64,000 nucleotides of DNA from positions 211,903 through 275,902 of the forward strand of contig NZ_AYZQ01000003.1 of NCBI RefSeq assembly GCF_001436115.1, written 5' to 3'. This DNA is from Lacticaseibacillus brantae DSM 23927 (GTDB lineage Bacteria > Bacillota > Bacilli > Lactobacillales > Lactobacillaceae). This document shows positions 40,965 through 49,279 of this stretch, piece after piece (within the stretch, counting starts at the first letter, position 1; each line of letters begins with the position of its first letter). The position numbers and the translations under genes were made by a program. The notes under the pieces were generated by a model. That model ran no database searches, had not been told where the DNA came from, and worked only from the letters and a program-made list of their open reading frames with translations.

Positions 40965-41549
40965 ATGACACCACGAACTTTAACATTAGACAAGGTAATT
41001 GCCGCCGCGTTTGCAGTTGCAGACCGAGATGGTTTTGACGGGATTACGCTGACCAAGACCGCCAAACAATTAGCGGTGCAGCCCCAATCGTTATATCGTT
41101 ACGTAAAAAATACGCAAGACTTGCAGGGTAAAGTGTTGGCCCAAAACCTTAAGACAATGGTTGACCAGGTCTATGAGCAACTGATTGGATTGACGGGGCC
41201 TGCTGCGGTGCAACGGTACATGGAGATGTTGGCGTTTGGCGACTATACACTGATAGCGCCCCACGACTACGGCAGTGTTGCCCAGTACATGACAGATCCT
41301 GAAGTGGCAAAACAATATCAGAGGCTGTATGGGATTTTGCCCACATTATTAGAGACCTGGCTTCCAGATGAGGCTGTCAGACGTCGGGCTAATCAGTTGC
41401 TGGCAGACTACAGCTTGGGTGAGTCGGTCGCTTATCGAAATAACAATCAGGCTCCCGACGAAGTTCGACGCGATGACTATCGTCGGAATGTGGCCGCGCT
41501 CATTGATTTACTTACAGCGGAGGTACCAAATGGACTTACGACAGATTAA
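40965..41549 (+). CDS. TetR-family regulator (first of a tandem pair)
   Basis: 194 residues from the ATG at 40965, six bases after TTGGAGGAATT. Helix-turn-helix ITLTKTAKQLAVQPQSLYRYVKNT. The C-terminal part resembles TetR proteins with the WHG-like domain. Divergent from the reductase pair with a perfect dyad in between, so it is the likely regulator of those genes and itself. Confidence 0.88.
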   Translation: MTPRTLTLDKVIAAAFAVADRDGFDGITLTKTAKQLAVQPQSLYRYVKNTQDLQGKVLAQNLKTMVDQVYEQLIGLTGPAAVQRYMEMLAFGDYTLIAPHDYGSVAQYMTDPEVAKQYQRLYGILPTLLETWLPDEAVRRRANQLLADYSLGESVAYRNNNQAPDEVRRDDYRRNVAALIDLLTAEVPNGLTTD

Positions 41550-42102
41550 AACAGAACGCAACATCCAGCAGGCGCTGGTTCAGCTACTGAGTGAGCAAGA
41601 CTTTGAGAAAATCACGATTGCCGATATTGCCAAGACAGCGCAAATCAGCCGGTCGACTTTCTATGATCACTATCCAGACAAATATGCACTCTTGGATGCA
41701 GTGATGAATTACTATACCGACTATTTGCTGACGCTCACGGAGCAACGCATTGACGCGTTACTCGCCCGAGACCGCGTAGCCTTTGAGGCTTCAATTGCTG
41801 ACATTGCGGACCATTTGTTAGCCCGCCGGCAAACGCTAAGTGTCCTGTTTGCACTAGATCTTCCGGGTTATGATTTGCGCGACCGTTGGAAGCAGCGCCT
41901 GCAGGCTCATTGGCATGAGGTGGTTGAATCCAAGGGGCTGACGGTTAATCCGCCGACACCGTCGAGCTATATTTCTGATGTGTCAACGGACTTGTTGATT
42001 AACTTTGCCCAATGGACATTGGCCCATGGCAAAAATGCCGCGACCATCGACCAGTTACAAAAGCTCCTGAGCTTGATTTTTGACCAACTCATTGTGAACT
42101 AG
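41530..42102 (+). CDS. TetR-family regulator (second of a tandem pair)
   Basis: 190 residues from the ATG at 41530 (CGGAGGTACCAA upstream), overlapping the preceding TetR gene by 20 bases. Helix-turn-helix ITIADIAKTAQISRSTFYDH; C-terminal domain of the TetR C8 (DhaS-like) type. Likely represses the exporter gene directly downstream, whose promoter carries a palindrome between -35 and -10. Confidence 0.88.
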   Translation: MDLRQIKTERNIQQALVQLLSEQDFEKITIADIAKTAQISRSTFYDHYPDKYALLDAVMNYYTDYLLTLTEQRIDALLARDRVAFEASIADIADHLLARRQTLSVLFALDLPGYDLRDRWKQRLQAHWHEVVESKGLTVNPPTPSSYISDVSTDLLINFAQWTLAHGKNAATIDQLQKLLSLIFDQLIVN

Positions 42103-42103
42103 A

Positions 42104-42156
42104 ATGTCGGTTATCCAACACTTGCACACAAAAGTGTTGGATAACCGACATTTTTT
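42104..42156 (+). terminator. Terminator after the tandem TetR genes
   Basis: Very long perfect stem AATGTCGGTTATCCAACACTT paired with its complement, then TTTTTT. Confidence 0.95.
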
Positions 42157-42197
42157 GTTGCATTGCTAGTTGTTTGAATGCGGCCTTTCTTTTAACC

Positions 42198-42226
42198 TTG
42201 TGAAGTTGCTTTAAGCAAACTTAAAT
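42198..42226 (+). promoter_or_regulatory. Exporter promoter with operator in the spacer
   Basis: TTGTGA (42198-42203), 17-base spacer, TTAAAT (42221-42226). The palindrome TTGCTT-T-AAGCAA (42206-42218) occupies the spacer. Confidence 0.7.
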
Positions 42227-42242
42227 AAAGAGGGTATTAAAC

Positions 42243-43523
42243 ATGTTCAAACACTGGTTTACACACCCAATTGCCTACGTGGCGATTGCGGTATCAATTA
42301 TTTGTGGCTTAGCATTCGTCGGCGCTGGGCTGCCCGGATTCGGCAATATGCCAAAGGGCACTGAATCCATGAAAATCGTTATTGTCGATCAAGACCAATC
42401 AACCGGCAGCAAGGCGATGGTCAAAGGCATGGAAGATAACATGCCTTTCAAGGTTTCGAGTACGACTAAAAGCCTGAGTTCGGTCAAAGATCGGCTTGAA
42501 AATCGGGATATCGCGTTAGCTTTGACAATTCCCAAGAACTTCATTGCTGACGTTCGCAATCAAAAGACCCCACAGATTACTTTTTACAAGAACGATTCAA
42601 ACGGGATGCTTCAAAATTCGATGGGGAACAACATTGTGACCTCGATGACCCAAAGTATCCAAAGCAACCTCACTTCGCAAAAGACTATCGGACTGATTGC
42701 CAGTTTGATTGGTCCTAATGTTGCTAAAGAAGCTCAGGCAAAGGCCCAAGCGCAAGCTGGTCAAATTCGCAACGCTCAACAAGCGGCGGCAATGAGGGCA
42801 CAAGTTCAGAAACAAACACAAGCCCAAGTGCAAAAACAAGCGACCGCAATGGCACAAAAACTTAGCGGCGGCCTCAAGACTTCAACGGTCCACTTGAACA
42901 AGATGGCCAATAACTATCAATCACAAATGGCACCAATGTTCTTAAATCTGGGGACATACTTAGGCATCATGATCATGACCATTATTTTGACAATGATGTT
43001 CATGAGTGCGCGCTTCTCCATGGGTAAAGTGAAGGCCTTCTTGTCCTTCCAAATGACTGGCGTTTTGGCTGCGATTATCCAACCTTTCTTCACAGTTGGT
43101 TTATTACGGCTGTTGATTAATTTCTCCGCTGGCACTTTCTGGACGCTCGTTGGGTCCGAAATGCTGTTCTGTATTGCGGTATTTGAATTCTGCGCGATGT
43201 TCACGTTCCTTTGCGCAAGCTTACCAGCGATGGCTGTATTGCTGCCATTGATGGCGATGCAGGTGGTTTCTGGTGGCGGCATTTTGCCGCTGGTTGTCTT
43301 GAATGGCTTCTACCAATGGGTCAGCAAGGTCACCCCAATGTATCAAGGTGTTACCACTAGCCTGAACGCGCTGTTCGGTGGGGCCTCAAGTCCCTATTTC
43401 CAAACCATGCTTTGGCAGATTGTGATCGGCCTCATCGTATCTGCGGTGATTGCTTGGATCGGTTACCGAGGTAAAGAACGTAAGGGCTTTGCCAATGTCT
43501 TACAAGTTGGTGTCATTGGTTAA
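42243..43523 (+). CDS. ABC-2/YhgE-Pip type membrane exporter
   Basis: 426 residues. One helix at the N terminus, an extracellular domain of about 200 residues containing a Gln/Ala-rich coiled coil (AQAGQIRNAQQAAAMRAQVQ), then five C-terminal helices with the ABC-2 permease pattern. The KIVIVDQDQSTGSKAMVKGM start of the outer domain is typical of YhgE/Pip proteins. No ATPase gene is adjacent. Probably exports a toxic compound under control of the TetR gene upstream. Confidence 0.82.
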   Translation: MFKHWFTHPIAYVAIAVSIICGLAFVGAGLPGFGNMPKGTESMKIVIVDQDQSTGSKAMVKGMEDNMPFKVSSTTKSLSSVKDRLENRDIALALTIPKNFIADVRNQKTPQITFYKNDSNGMLQNSMGNNIVTSMTQSIQSNLTSQKTIGLIASLIGPNVAKEAQAKAQAQAGQIRNAQQAAAMRAQVQKQTQAQVQKQATAMAQKLSGGLKTSTVHLNKMANNYQSQMAPMFLNLGTYLGIMIMTIILTMMFMSARFSMGKVKAFLSFQMTGVLAAIIQPFFTVGLLRLLINFSAGTFWTLVGSEMLFCIAVFEFCAMFTFLCASLPAMAVLLPLMAMQVVSGGGILPLVVLNGFYQWVSKVTPMYQGVTTSLNALFGGASSPYFQTMLWQIVIGLIVSAVIAWIGYRGKERKGFANVLQVGVIG

Positions 43524-43535
43524 AATTTTTAACGA

Positions 43536-43576
43536 GAAAAAGCAGCCTAGGCTAACACCTAGACTGCTTTTTTTCA
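43536..43576. terminator. Bidirectional terminator
   Basis: GAAAAAGCAGCCTAGG / CCTAGACTGCTTTTTTTC between convergent genes. Confidence 0.9.
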
Positions 43577-46351
43577 TTATTCACCTTTAGATTTCAACCA
43601 CAATGCTTTGATCCCAGAAATGAGGAAAGTTGGGATGGCAGGAATGAAGATCACCGCCAGATACATCATCATTGGCAATGGTGCAGTACCCATCACAGTA
43701 TTGAAGAATGGAATCAATGTTACCAGAATCGAACTGGTGGCGGCAAAACCAACCGCTAAGAGCAAGCGGCCGTTGTCGAATGGATTCCGGTGGAAAATGG
43801 TCTTGTTGCTCCGGGCGTCAAACGCGTGCCAGAGTTGACCAAATACTAAGGTCAAGAAGGCAACAGTCTGGGCCATCGCTAAGGAGTAGCCACTATTGGC
43901 GGCCCAAACAAAGGCGGCAAACACGACCGCGGCCATGACCGTGCCCCGAAAGGCAATCCGGCCAACCATTCCTTTAAGAATACTTTGATGGACGTCACGC
44001 GGTGGCTGTTGCATGAGGTCAGCTTCTGGCTTGTCATACCCCAAGGCAAAACTCGGAATCGAGTCGGAGATCATGTTGACCCACAAGACCATCAACGCGC
44101 TCAGAATTGGCGCAGTGGACGGGATGTTGCCGATATCTTGGAGTAAGAAGACAGCCCCGAACAACAGCGTCAGCACTTCCGCCACATTGGTAATCAGTTC
44201 TTGACGCATGAAGTTGCGGATGTTGCCAAAAATCGTCCGGCCCGCTTCAACCGAACTGGTGATGGTGGTGAATTTATCATCTAAAAGAATTAAGTCAGCG
44301 GCGTCTTTGGTCACGGCCGTCCCGTTAATCCCCATGGCAATCCCGATGTCAGCCGCGCGCAGTGCTGGGGCATCATTAATCCCATCCCCAGTCATAGCGA
44401 CGACAGCTTTGTGAGACTGCAGGGCTTGGACGATTCGCTGCTTGTGCTCTGGTGATACCCGGGCATAGACCCGCGTGGTCAGCACGTGGTCACGGAGTTC
44501 CTTGTCACTCATTTGATCCAGCGTTGGCCCGTCGATGACTTCAGCGTCACTATCTTGGATAATCCCAAGCCGCAACGCAATTGCTTTGGCTGTGGCGGCA
44601 TGGTCCCCGGTAATCATGATGGTCGCAATCCCCGCATGTCGAAGGGTTGCCACGCTTTGCTTCACTTCTGGACGCGGTGGGTCAATGATGCCGGCAATTC
44701 CAAGCAGATTAAGATGTTGCTCCAACTCAGCGACGTCCCCATGCAAGGCTAAATCTTCATCAATTTTACGGTGAGTGACAGCTAAGGTCCGCAAGGCTTG
44801 TTCAGCGAACTCGAGGATTTTGGCTTCAATTTCGGCTTCTTTGTCCGCGATTGGCAAGACCTCATCATGGTCACGGACAGTATCGGTGCGCGTGAGCACG
44901 ACGTCAGGCGCGCCCTTCGTCAGTACCTGGTATTCGTGACCATCGTAGATCACGACAGACATCAGCTTACGCGTACTATCAAACGGCAGTACCCGGACGA
45001 TTTCCAACTCGCCATTGAGCATTGAATCACGGTTACGGCCGGCTTTGTGGCCTAGAACCGTCAAAGCAACATCAGTTGGGTTCCCATAAGGGACGTAATG
45101 ACCTTGTTCGTCTTGGTGGACGCTCGCTTCATTATTAAGAATCGCTGCCTGGATGAACTGATCAAAATCAGGCGCGTCTGTTTCATCAACCGGGGAAATA
45201 TCGCCAGCTGGCGCATAGCCACTGCCTTCGACGGTGAACGTGGCGCCGTTTGCGTAAAAGCGCGTGACGGTCATTTCGTTTTTCGTTAGGGTCCCGGTTT
45301 TATCGGAAGCAATAAAGTTGGTTGCACCCAGTGTTTCCACACTATTCAGTGACTTGACGAGGCCGCGGTTTTTGGCGAGGGTGGCAGCCCCAATGGTTAA
45401 GACAATTGAGAGCACGACTGGCAACGCGTCGGGAATCGCCGCGACCGCAATGGCAATCGATGGCGATAGGGAGTTGATGAAGGCATCAAAGCTAACGCCA
45501 CCGTTTTCAACGTAAGTCTTAATGAGTTCGACGGCCAGAGTGAAGAAGACTAGGCCGATCGCAATCCGCATCAGCACCTTGGTTAGCTTGGCCACTGCGC
45601 GCTCAATTGGTGTGCGTTGGTCGTCCACATTGTCGAGGAGCGTGGCGATGTGACCGAGCTCCGTGTCCATCCCCGTGCCTGTTACCACTGCAATCGCGTT
45701 CCCGTGGGTGACCATCGAGCCAGAGAAGCCCATGTTGGTGCGATCCCCAATTGGCAGATCCTCATCCAGCGCGTGGGTTTGTTTGTCAATCGGTTCAGCT
45801 TCACCCGTCAGATGGGCTTCATTGACTTGCAGTTCTGAGACGCTCAAGAAGCGAACATCTGCTTCAATGAAGTCTCCCGTATTGACGCAAATAATGTCAC
45901 CAGGTACTAGGTCTGCGGCTGCGATTTCTTCCCAATCGCCGTCGCGCATGACATTGGCGGTGCGCTCAGTCATATTTTCCAGGGCCGCGAGCGACTTTTG
46001 CGTGCTGCGCGCTTGGAAGAAGGCAATCCCAGCATTCAGGAAAATCAGGACCAAGATCGCAACGGCCTCATAGATGGCAGCGCGGCCGTGCTCGGCATTA
46101 CCAGTGCTGAAGAAGTCATAGCCGGCATTCAGCAGTGCCAGTCCAGCAGCAATAAACAGAATAATTACTAAGGGTTCCGTAAACGTTTTGAGTAGGGTCT
46201 TCCAGGCCGGTGTTTGTTCTGTGCGGTGCAGCTGGTTTGGCCCGTGTTGTTCTAAGCGACTCGCCGCCTCATTGGCTGAAAGCCCTGTCTGGCGATTGGT
46301 CTGCAACTCAGACAGGACGACTTTTTTGGGGGTGCGGTATGGTGTTGTCAT
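43577..46351 (-). CDS. P-type cation-transporting ATPase (P2 type)
   Basis: 924 residues from the ATG at 46351, seven bases after AAAGGAGG. Phosphorylated Asp350 in SDKTGTLTKNEM; TGES appears as LTGEAEP; hinge TGDGINDAPAL is intact. Ten membrane helices expected. Membrane helix 4 reads IPDALPVVLS (Pro307-Pro311) instead of the PEGLP of Ca2+ pumps, and helix 6 has NMISDSIPS. Length and domains fit the PMCA/SERCA-like bacterial group, but ion choice (Ca2+, Mn2+ or other) is uncertain because of helix 4. Confidence 0.9.
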   Translation of the reverse strand: MTTPYRTPKKVVLSELQTNRQTGLSANEAASRLEQHGPNQLHRTEQTPAWKTLLKTFTEPLVIILFIAAGLALLNAGYDFFSTGNAEHGRAAIYEAVAILVLIFLNAGIAFFQARSTQKSLAALENMTERTANVMRDGDWEEIAAADLVPGDIICVNTGDFIEADVRFLSVSELQVNEAHLTGEAEPIDKQTHALDEDLPIGDRTNMGFSGSMVTHGNAIAVVTGTGMDTELGHIATLLDNVDDQRTPIERAVAKLTKVLMRIAIGLVFFTLAVELIKTYVENGGVSFDAFINSLSPSIAIAVAAIPDALPVVLSIVLTIGAATLAKNRGLVKSLNSVETLGATNFIASDKTGTLTKNEMTVTRFYANGATFTVEGSGYAPAGDISPVDETDAPDFDQFIQAAILNNEASVHQDEQGHYVPYGNPTDVALTVLGHKAGRNRDSMLNGELEIVRVLPFDSTRKLMSVVIYDGHEYQVLTKGAPDVVLTRTDTVRDHDEVLPIADKEAEIEAKILEFAEQALRTLAVTHRKIDEDLALHGDVAELEQHLNLLGIAGIIDPPRPEVKQSVATLRHAGIATIMITGDHAATAKAIALRLGIIQDSDAEVIDGPTLDQMSDKELRDHVLTTRVYARVSPEHKQRIVQALQSHKAVVAMTGDGINDAPALRAADIGIAMGINGTAVTKDAADLILLDDKFTTITSSVEAGRTIFGNIRNFMRQELITNVAEVLTLLFGAVFLLQDIGNIPSTAPILSALMVLWVNMISDSIPSFALGYDKPEADLMQQPPRDVHQSILKGMVGRIAFRGTVMAAVVFAAFVWAANSGYSLAMAQTVAFLTLVFGQLWHAFDARSNKTIFHRNPFDNGRLLLAVGFAATSSILVTLIPFFNTVMGTAPLPMMMYLAVIFIPAIPTFLISGIKALWLKSKGE

Positions 46352-46486
46352 CAAAGACCTCCTTTGTTTTGGACAAAAAAAGCGACCGCTTCGAGAGCGT
46401 TTCCGATGGGGGAAGCGTGGGGGAAGTGTCGCTCAATTGATAGCATTTGTTATTAAAAGCATACAGAAAAAATTATAGGACGTCAA
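46352..46486 (-). promoter_or_regulatory. Promoter and structured leader of the P-type ATPase gene
   Basis: Minus strand: TTGACG (46486-46481), 17-base spacer, TATGCT (46463-46458), then a leader of about 100 bases. Within it AGCGAC pairs with GTCGCT and CGCTT with AAGCG (46433-46381), followed by seven T (46381-46375): an intrinsic terminator before the ribosome site. Two CTTCCCCCA direct repeats lie in the 5' arm and could pair elsewhere to relieve termination. Confidence 0.6.
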
Positions 46487-46538
46487 CTTTGGGAGACTCA
46501 CTCACCGGTTACTGGCATCAAAACATAATTATGTGCCC

Positions 46539-46580
46539 AAAAAAAGGAGCGACGGCAGAAATGCTGCCGTTGCGCCTTTT
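46539..46580 (-). terminator. Terminator of the small membrane protein gene
   Basis: AAAAGGAGCGACGGCAG / CTGCCGTTGCGCCTTTT, T run on the minus strand. Confidence 0.85.
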
Positions 46581-46601
46581 GTGTTGCCACCCCTCTCGTT
46601 A

Positions 46602-46790
46602 TTATTGAAAAAGAGGCAAGACGATGCCTGCCAAAACGACGACAGCAAGCACAATCGAAATGATTAACATGGTTGCTTTGCCATCTTGTTTTTCGTTGCT
46701 AACTTTGGTGACTAATTTCTTCTCTTCTGCAAAGCGTTCATCAATATCAGCTTTTAGCAGTGATGTTGACTTTGATTTCCCTTTATTCAT
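46602..46790 (-). CDS. Small tail-anchored membrane protein next to secA2 (candidate Asp4/SecE-like)
   Basis: 62 residues from the ATG at 46790. A charged N-terminal part (LKADIDERFAEEKKLVTKVS) is followed by a single C-terminal helix (MLIISIVLAVVVLAGIVLPL), the topology of SecE or of streptococcal Asp4/Asp5. Divergent from secA2, so a role in the accessory translocon is plausible but only by position and topology. No ribosome site precedes the ATG and a TATAAT lies eight bases upstream, so the start could be leaderless or elsewhere (an in-frame ATG exists at 46820). Confidence 0.5.
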   Translation of the reverse strand: MNKGKSKSTSLLKADIDERFAEEKKLVTKVSNEKQDGKATMLIISIVLAVVVLAGIVLPLFQ

Positions 46791-46798
46791 GCTATAAT
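46790..46798 (+). promoter_or_regulatory. Candidate extended -10 promoter of the aSec operon
   Basis: TGCTATAAT: TGn plus perfect TATAAT (46793-46798), with TTGATT 15 bases upstream. It overlaps the start of the minus-strand small gene. Confidence 0.45.
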
Positions 46799-46888
46799 TA
46801 TAACATGATTTTATTAGCATTTTTCTAGAAATATTCTCTAATTATGACTGAAATAACAGAACAAAAGTGATTGAAGGTGAGCCTGATT

Positions 46889-49270
46889 ATGCATATACAT
46901 CGCAACGCTGGTGTTTTGAGACAGTATCAGCGGATTGCAGACCGAATTATGGAAACTGCAAAATCTTATCAAGATTTGAGCGACAAGCAACTCCAACATA
47001 AAACCATCGAATTTCGTCAAGCTTTGGCGGAGGGTCAGACTCTTGAACAGCTTATTGTGCCAGCTTACGCGACGGTCATTGAGGCCGATCGCCGCCTTTT
47101 AGGGATGACGCCGTTTCCTGTCCAGATTCTTGGGGCAGTGGCCATGGAGTTTGGTAATGTTGCTGAAATGAAGACTGGTGAAGGGAAAACCCTGACCGCC
47201 ACAATGCCGATGTACCTGAACGGCTTGGCTGGATCAGGGAATTTTTTGGTCACCGCCAACAGCTATTTGGCGACTCGTGATGCCAAGAATCTTGGCCGTG
47301 TCTACCGGTTCTTAGGCCTGACCATTATGGCGGGTTCAGCTGACGCTGGCGAAGATGATAAAGACTTAGATAAAGATGCCATTTATGGCAGTGATATTGT
47401 TTATATTACCAATAGTACACTTGGTTTTGACTATTTAATTGATAATTTAGCGGCAACTAAGGAAGAGCAGCACATGCAGGGCTTTCGGTTTGCCTTGATT
47501 GATGAAATTGATGCTGTGCTCCTCGATATGGCCCAAACACCCCTGATTATCTCTGGAGCGCCCCGGGTGCAGTCTAATCTGTTTGAATCAGCCGATCACA
47601 TGATTACCTTGCTTGAGAAGGGCACTGATATCAAAGTTTCCGATGATACAAAGAATGCCTGGTTTACCCCTGAAGGGATGGCCAAGATGGAAGATTTCTT
47701 TGATGTGGGTGATTTGCTCAAAGAAGATAATCGTGAGTTGTATCGCCACTTAGTCTTGGCTTTAAAAGCCCACTACTTGAACCACAGAAATCGTGATTAC
47801 GTGGTTCAAGATGATGAAGTCATGTTATTGGATGTCTCCAATGGGCGTGCTCTTGAAGGCATGAAACTAGAAGCTGGCTTGCATCAGGCCATTGAGGCCA
47901 AAGAAGGCGTCAAATTGTCTGATCAGACTCGAGCCATGGCTTCAGTGACTTATCAGAACCTGTTCCGGATGTTTGACAAATTAGCCGGAATGACAGGGAC
48001 GGCAATGACGGATCGTGAAGAATTACGTGATACCTATAACTTGAATGTCGTGGAAATTCCGACCAATAAGCCATCAATCCGGATCGACCAGCCTGACAAA
48101 CTCTATATTACAAATGAACAGAAGATTTATGCCTCAGTAGACGCAGTTGAAGAAGCGCATAAAGTTGGCCGTCCAGTTTTGATTGAAACTGGATCTGTTT
48201 CTATGTCCAATTTGTACTCGCGGGTCTTACTTGAACGTGGAATTGTCCATAATCTGTTAAATGCCCGATCAGCAGTCAAAGAAGCTTGGATTGTTAGGGA
48301 AGCAGGTCAGCTTGGAGCTGTGACGGTCGCCACCTCTATGGCAGGTCGTGGGACCGATATTAGTTTAGGTAAAGGTGTCGAAGAACTCGGCGGACTATTG
48401 GTCATTGGAACCGAACGTATGGGCAGCGCCCGGGTTGATAACCAATTGCGTGGTCGGGCCGGTCGACAAGGTCAGCCAGGTGAAACGAAATTCTTCGTCT
48501 CACTGGAAGACCAAGTGGTTTTGCAGAATGCACCCAAGAAGATTGGGAAATTCCGTGAGAAATATGAAGCTACCCATGAGATGAGCCCAGAGGCAGAGCC
48601 CTTGCAGAAACGCCGCTATCGGCGGGTGATTCAGCGGGCTCAGGCGAGCTCTGAAAAAGGAGATCGGTCGAACCGTTTCCAAACGCTGCAGTTTGACGAG
48701 GTTTTCCGGTTGCAACGGGATTCGATTTATCGCACACGTGATGAAGTCATGGCAGCCGATGATTTGTCTAGGGTCATTAATAACCTGTTTCAACGTGTCT
48801 CTGAAGCACATGCGCCAAAGAATGCAATTGAGTGCATGCCTGAGTTGATTGACTACGTTGTCAATAACATTGACTATCAATACACAGTTGGTCAATTGTC
48901 CGAATTGATTAAACGTGGATCAAGCCTTAAGCAAACTCGAGCTATCTTGCGGCAACTGATGGAGGATAAGCTCACCAAGCAGCACGAACAACTTCCAGAT
49001 GAAGGCCAGTTTCTTTATTTCCAGAAACTAGTCATCCTTAAGGCGATTGACGTGGCTTGGATTGAACAAGTTGACAATTTACAAGAACTGAAAAACATTA
49101 CCTCAGATCGTTCTCGGGCTCAACGTGATCCGATCTTTGAATATCAGAAAGAGGCCCAACGCTCATACGCGGTGATGCGCGATGATGTCGCCGATAAAGC
49201 TGTGCGTAACTTACTGATGTCGCAGATGGTGACAAATCCAGACGGAACGGTTGAGGTGACATACCCATAG
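46889..49270 (+). CDS. secA2: Accessory Sec translocase ATPase SecA2
   Basis: 793 residues from the ATG at 46889 (GAAGGTGAG upstream); upstream TTG lacks a site. Walker A MKTGEGKTLTA (GEGKT 97-101), DEAD-like LIDEIDAVL (205-208), GMTGTAMTDREE and the helicase motif GRGTDISLGKG with LRGRAGRQGQPG. It lacks the long zinc-binding tail of housekeeping SecA, as SecA2 proteins of aSec systems do. Powers export of the glycosylated SRRP encoded downstream. Here secA2 is the first gene, unlike the secY2-first order of streptococci. Confidence 0.94.
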   Translation: MHIHRNAGVLRQYQRIADRIMETAKSYQDLSDKQLQHKTIEFRQALAEGQTLEQLIVPAYATVIEADRRLLGMTPFPVQILGAVAMEFGNVAEMKTGEGKTLTATMPMYLNGLAGSGNFLVTANSYLATRDAKNLGRVYRFLGLTIMAGSADAGEDDKDLDKDAIYGSDIVYITNSTLGFDYLIDNLAATKEEQHMQGFRFALIDEIDAVLLDMAQTPLIISGAPRVQSNLFESADHMITLLEKGTDIKVSDDTKNAWFTPEGMAKMEDFFDVGDLLKEDNRELYRHLVLALKAHYLNHRNRDYVVQDDEVMLLDVSNGRALEGMKLEAGLHQAIEAKEGVKLSDQTRAMASVTYQNLFRMFDKLAGMTGTAMTDREELRDTYNLNVVEIPTNKPSIRIDQPDKLYITNEQKIYASVDAVEEAHKVGRPVLIETGSVSMSNLYSRVLLERGIVHNLLNARSAVKEAWIVREAGQLGAVTVATSMAGRGTDISLGKGVEELGGLLVIGTERMGSARVDNQLRGRAGRQGQPGETKFFVSLEDQVVLQNAPKKIGKFREKYEATHEMSPEAEPLQKRRYRRVIQRAQASSEKGDRSNRFQTLQFDEVFRLQRDSIYRTRDEVMAADDLSRVINNLFQRVSEAHAPKNAIECMPELIDYVVNNIDYQYTVGQLSELIKRGSSLKQTRAILRQLMEDKLTKQHEQLPDEGQFLYFQKLVILKAIDVAWIEQVDNLQELKNITSDRSRAQRDPIFEYQKEAQRSYAVMRDDVADKAVRNLLMSQMVTNPDGTVEVTYP

Positions 49271-49279
49271 GGGACGCTT

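Noticed and set aside
43608..46073. Several plus-strand open frames across the P-type ATPase region
   Set aside because: Antisense shadows of a strongly conserved gene; no ribosome sites and low-quality composition.
46375..46433. yybP-ykoY manganese riboswitch upstream of the P-type ATPase
   Set aside because: The conserved GGGGAGUA-type loops are missing; the leader is C-rich. Kept only as an unassigned leader with a terminator.
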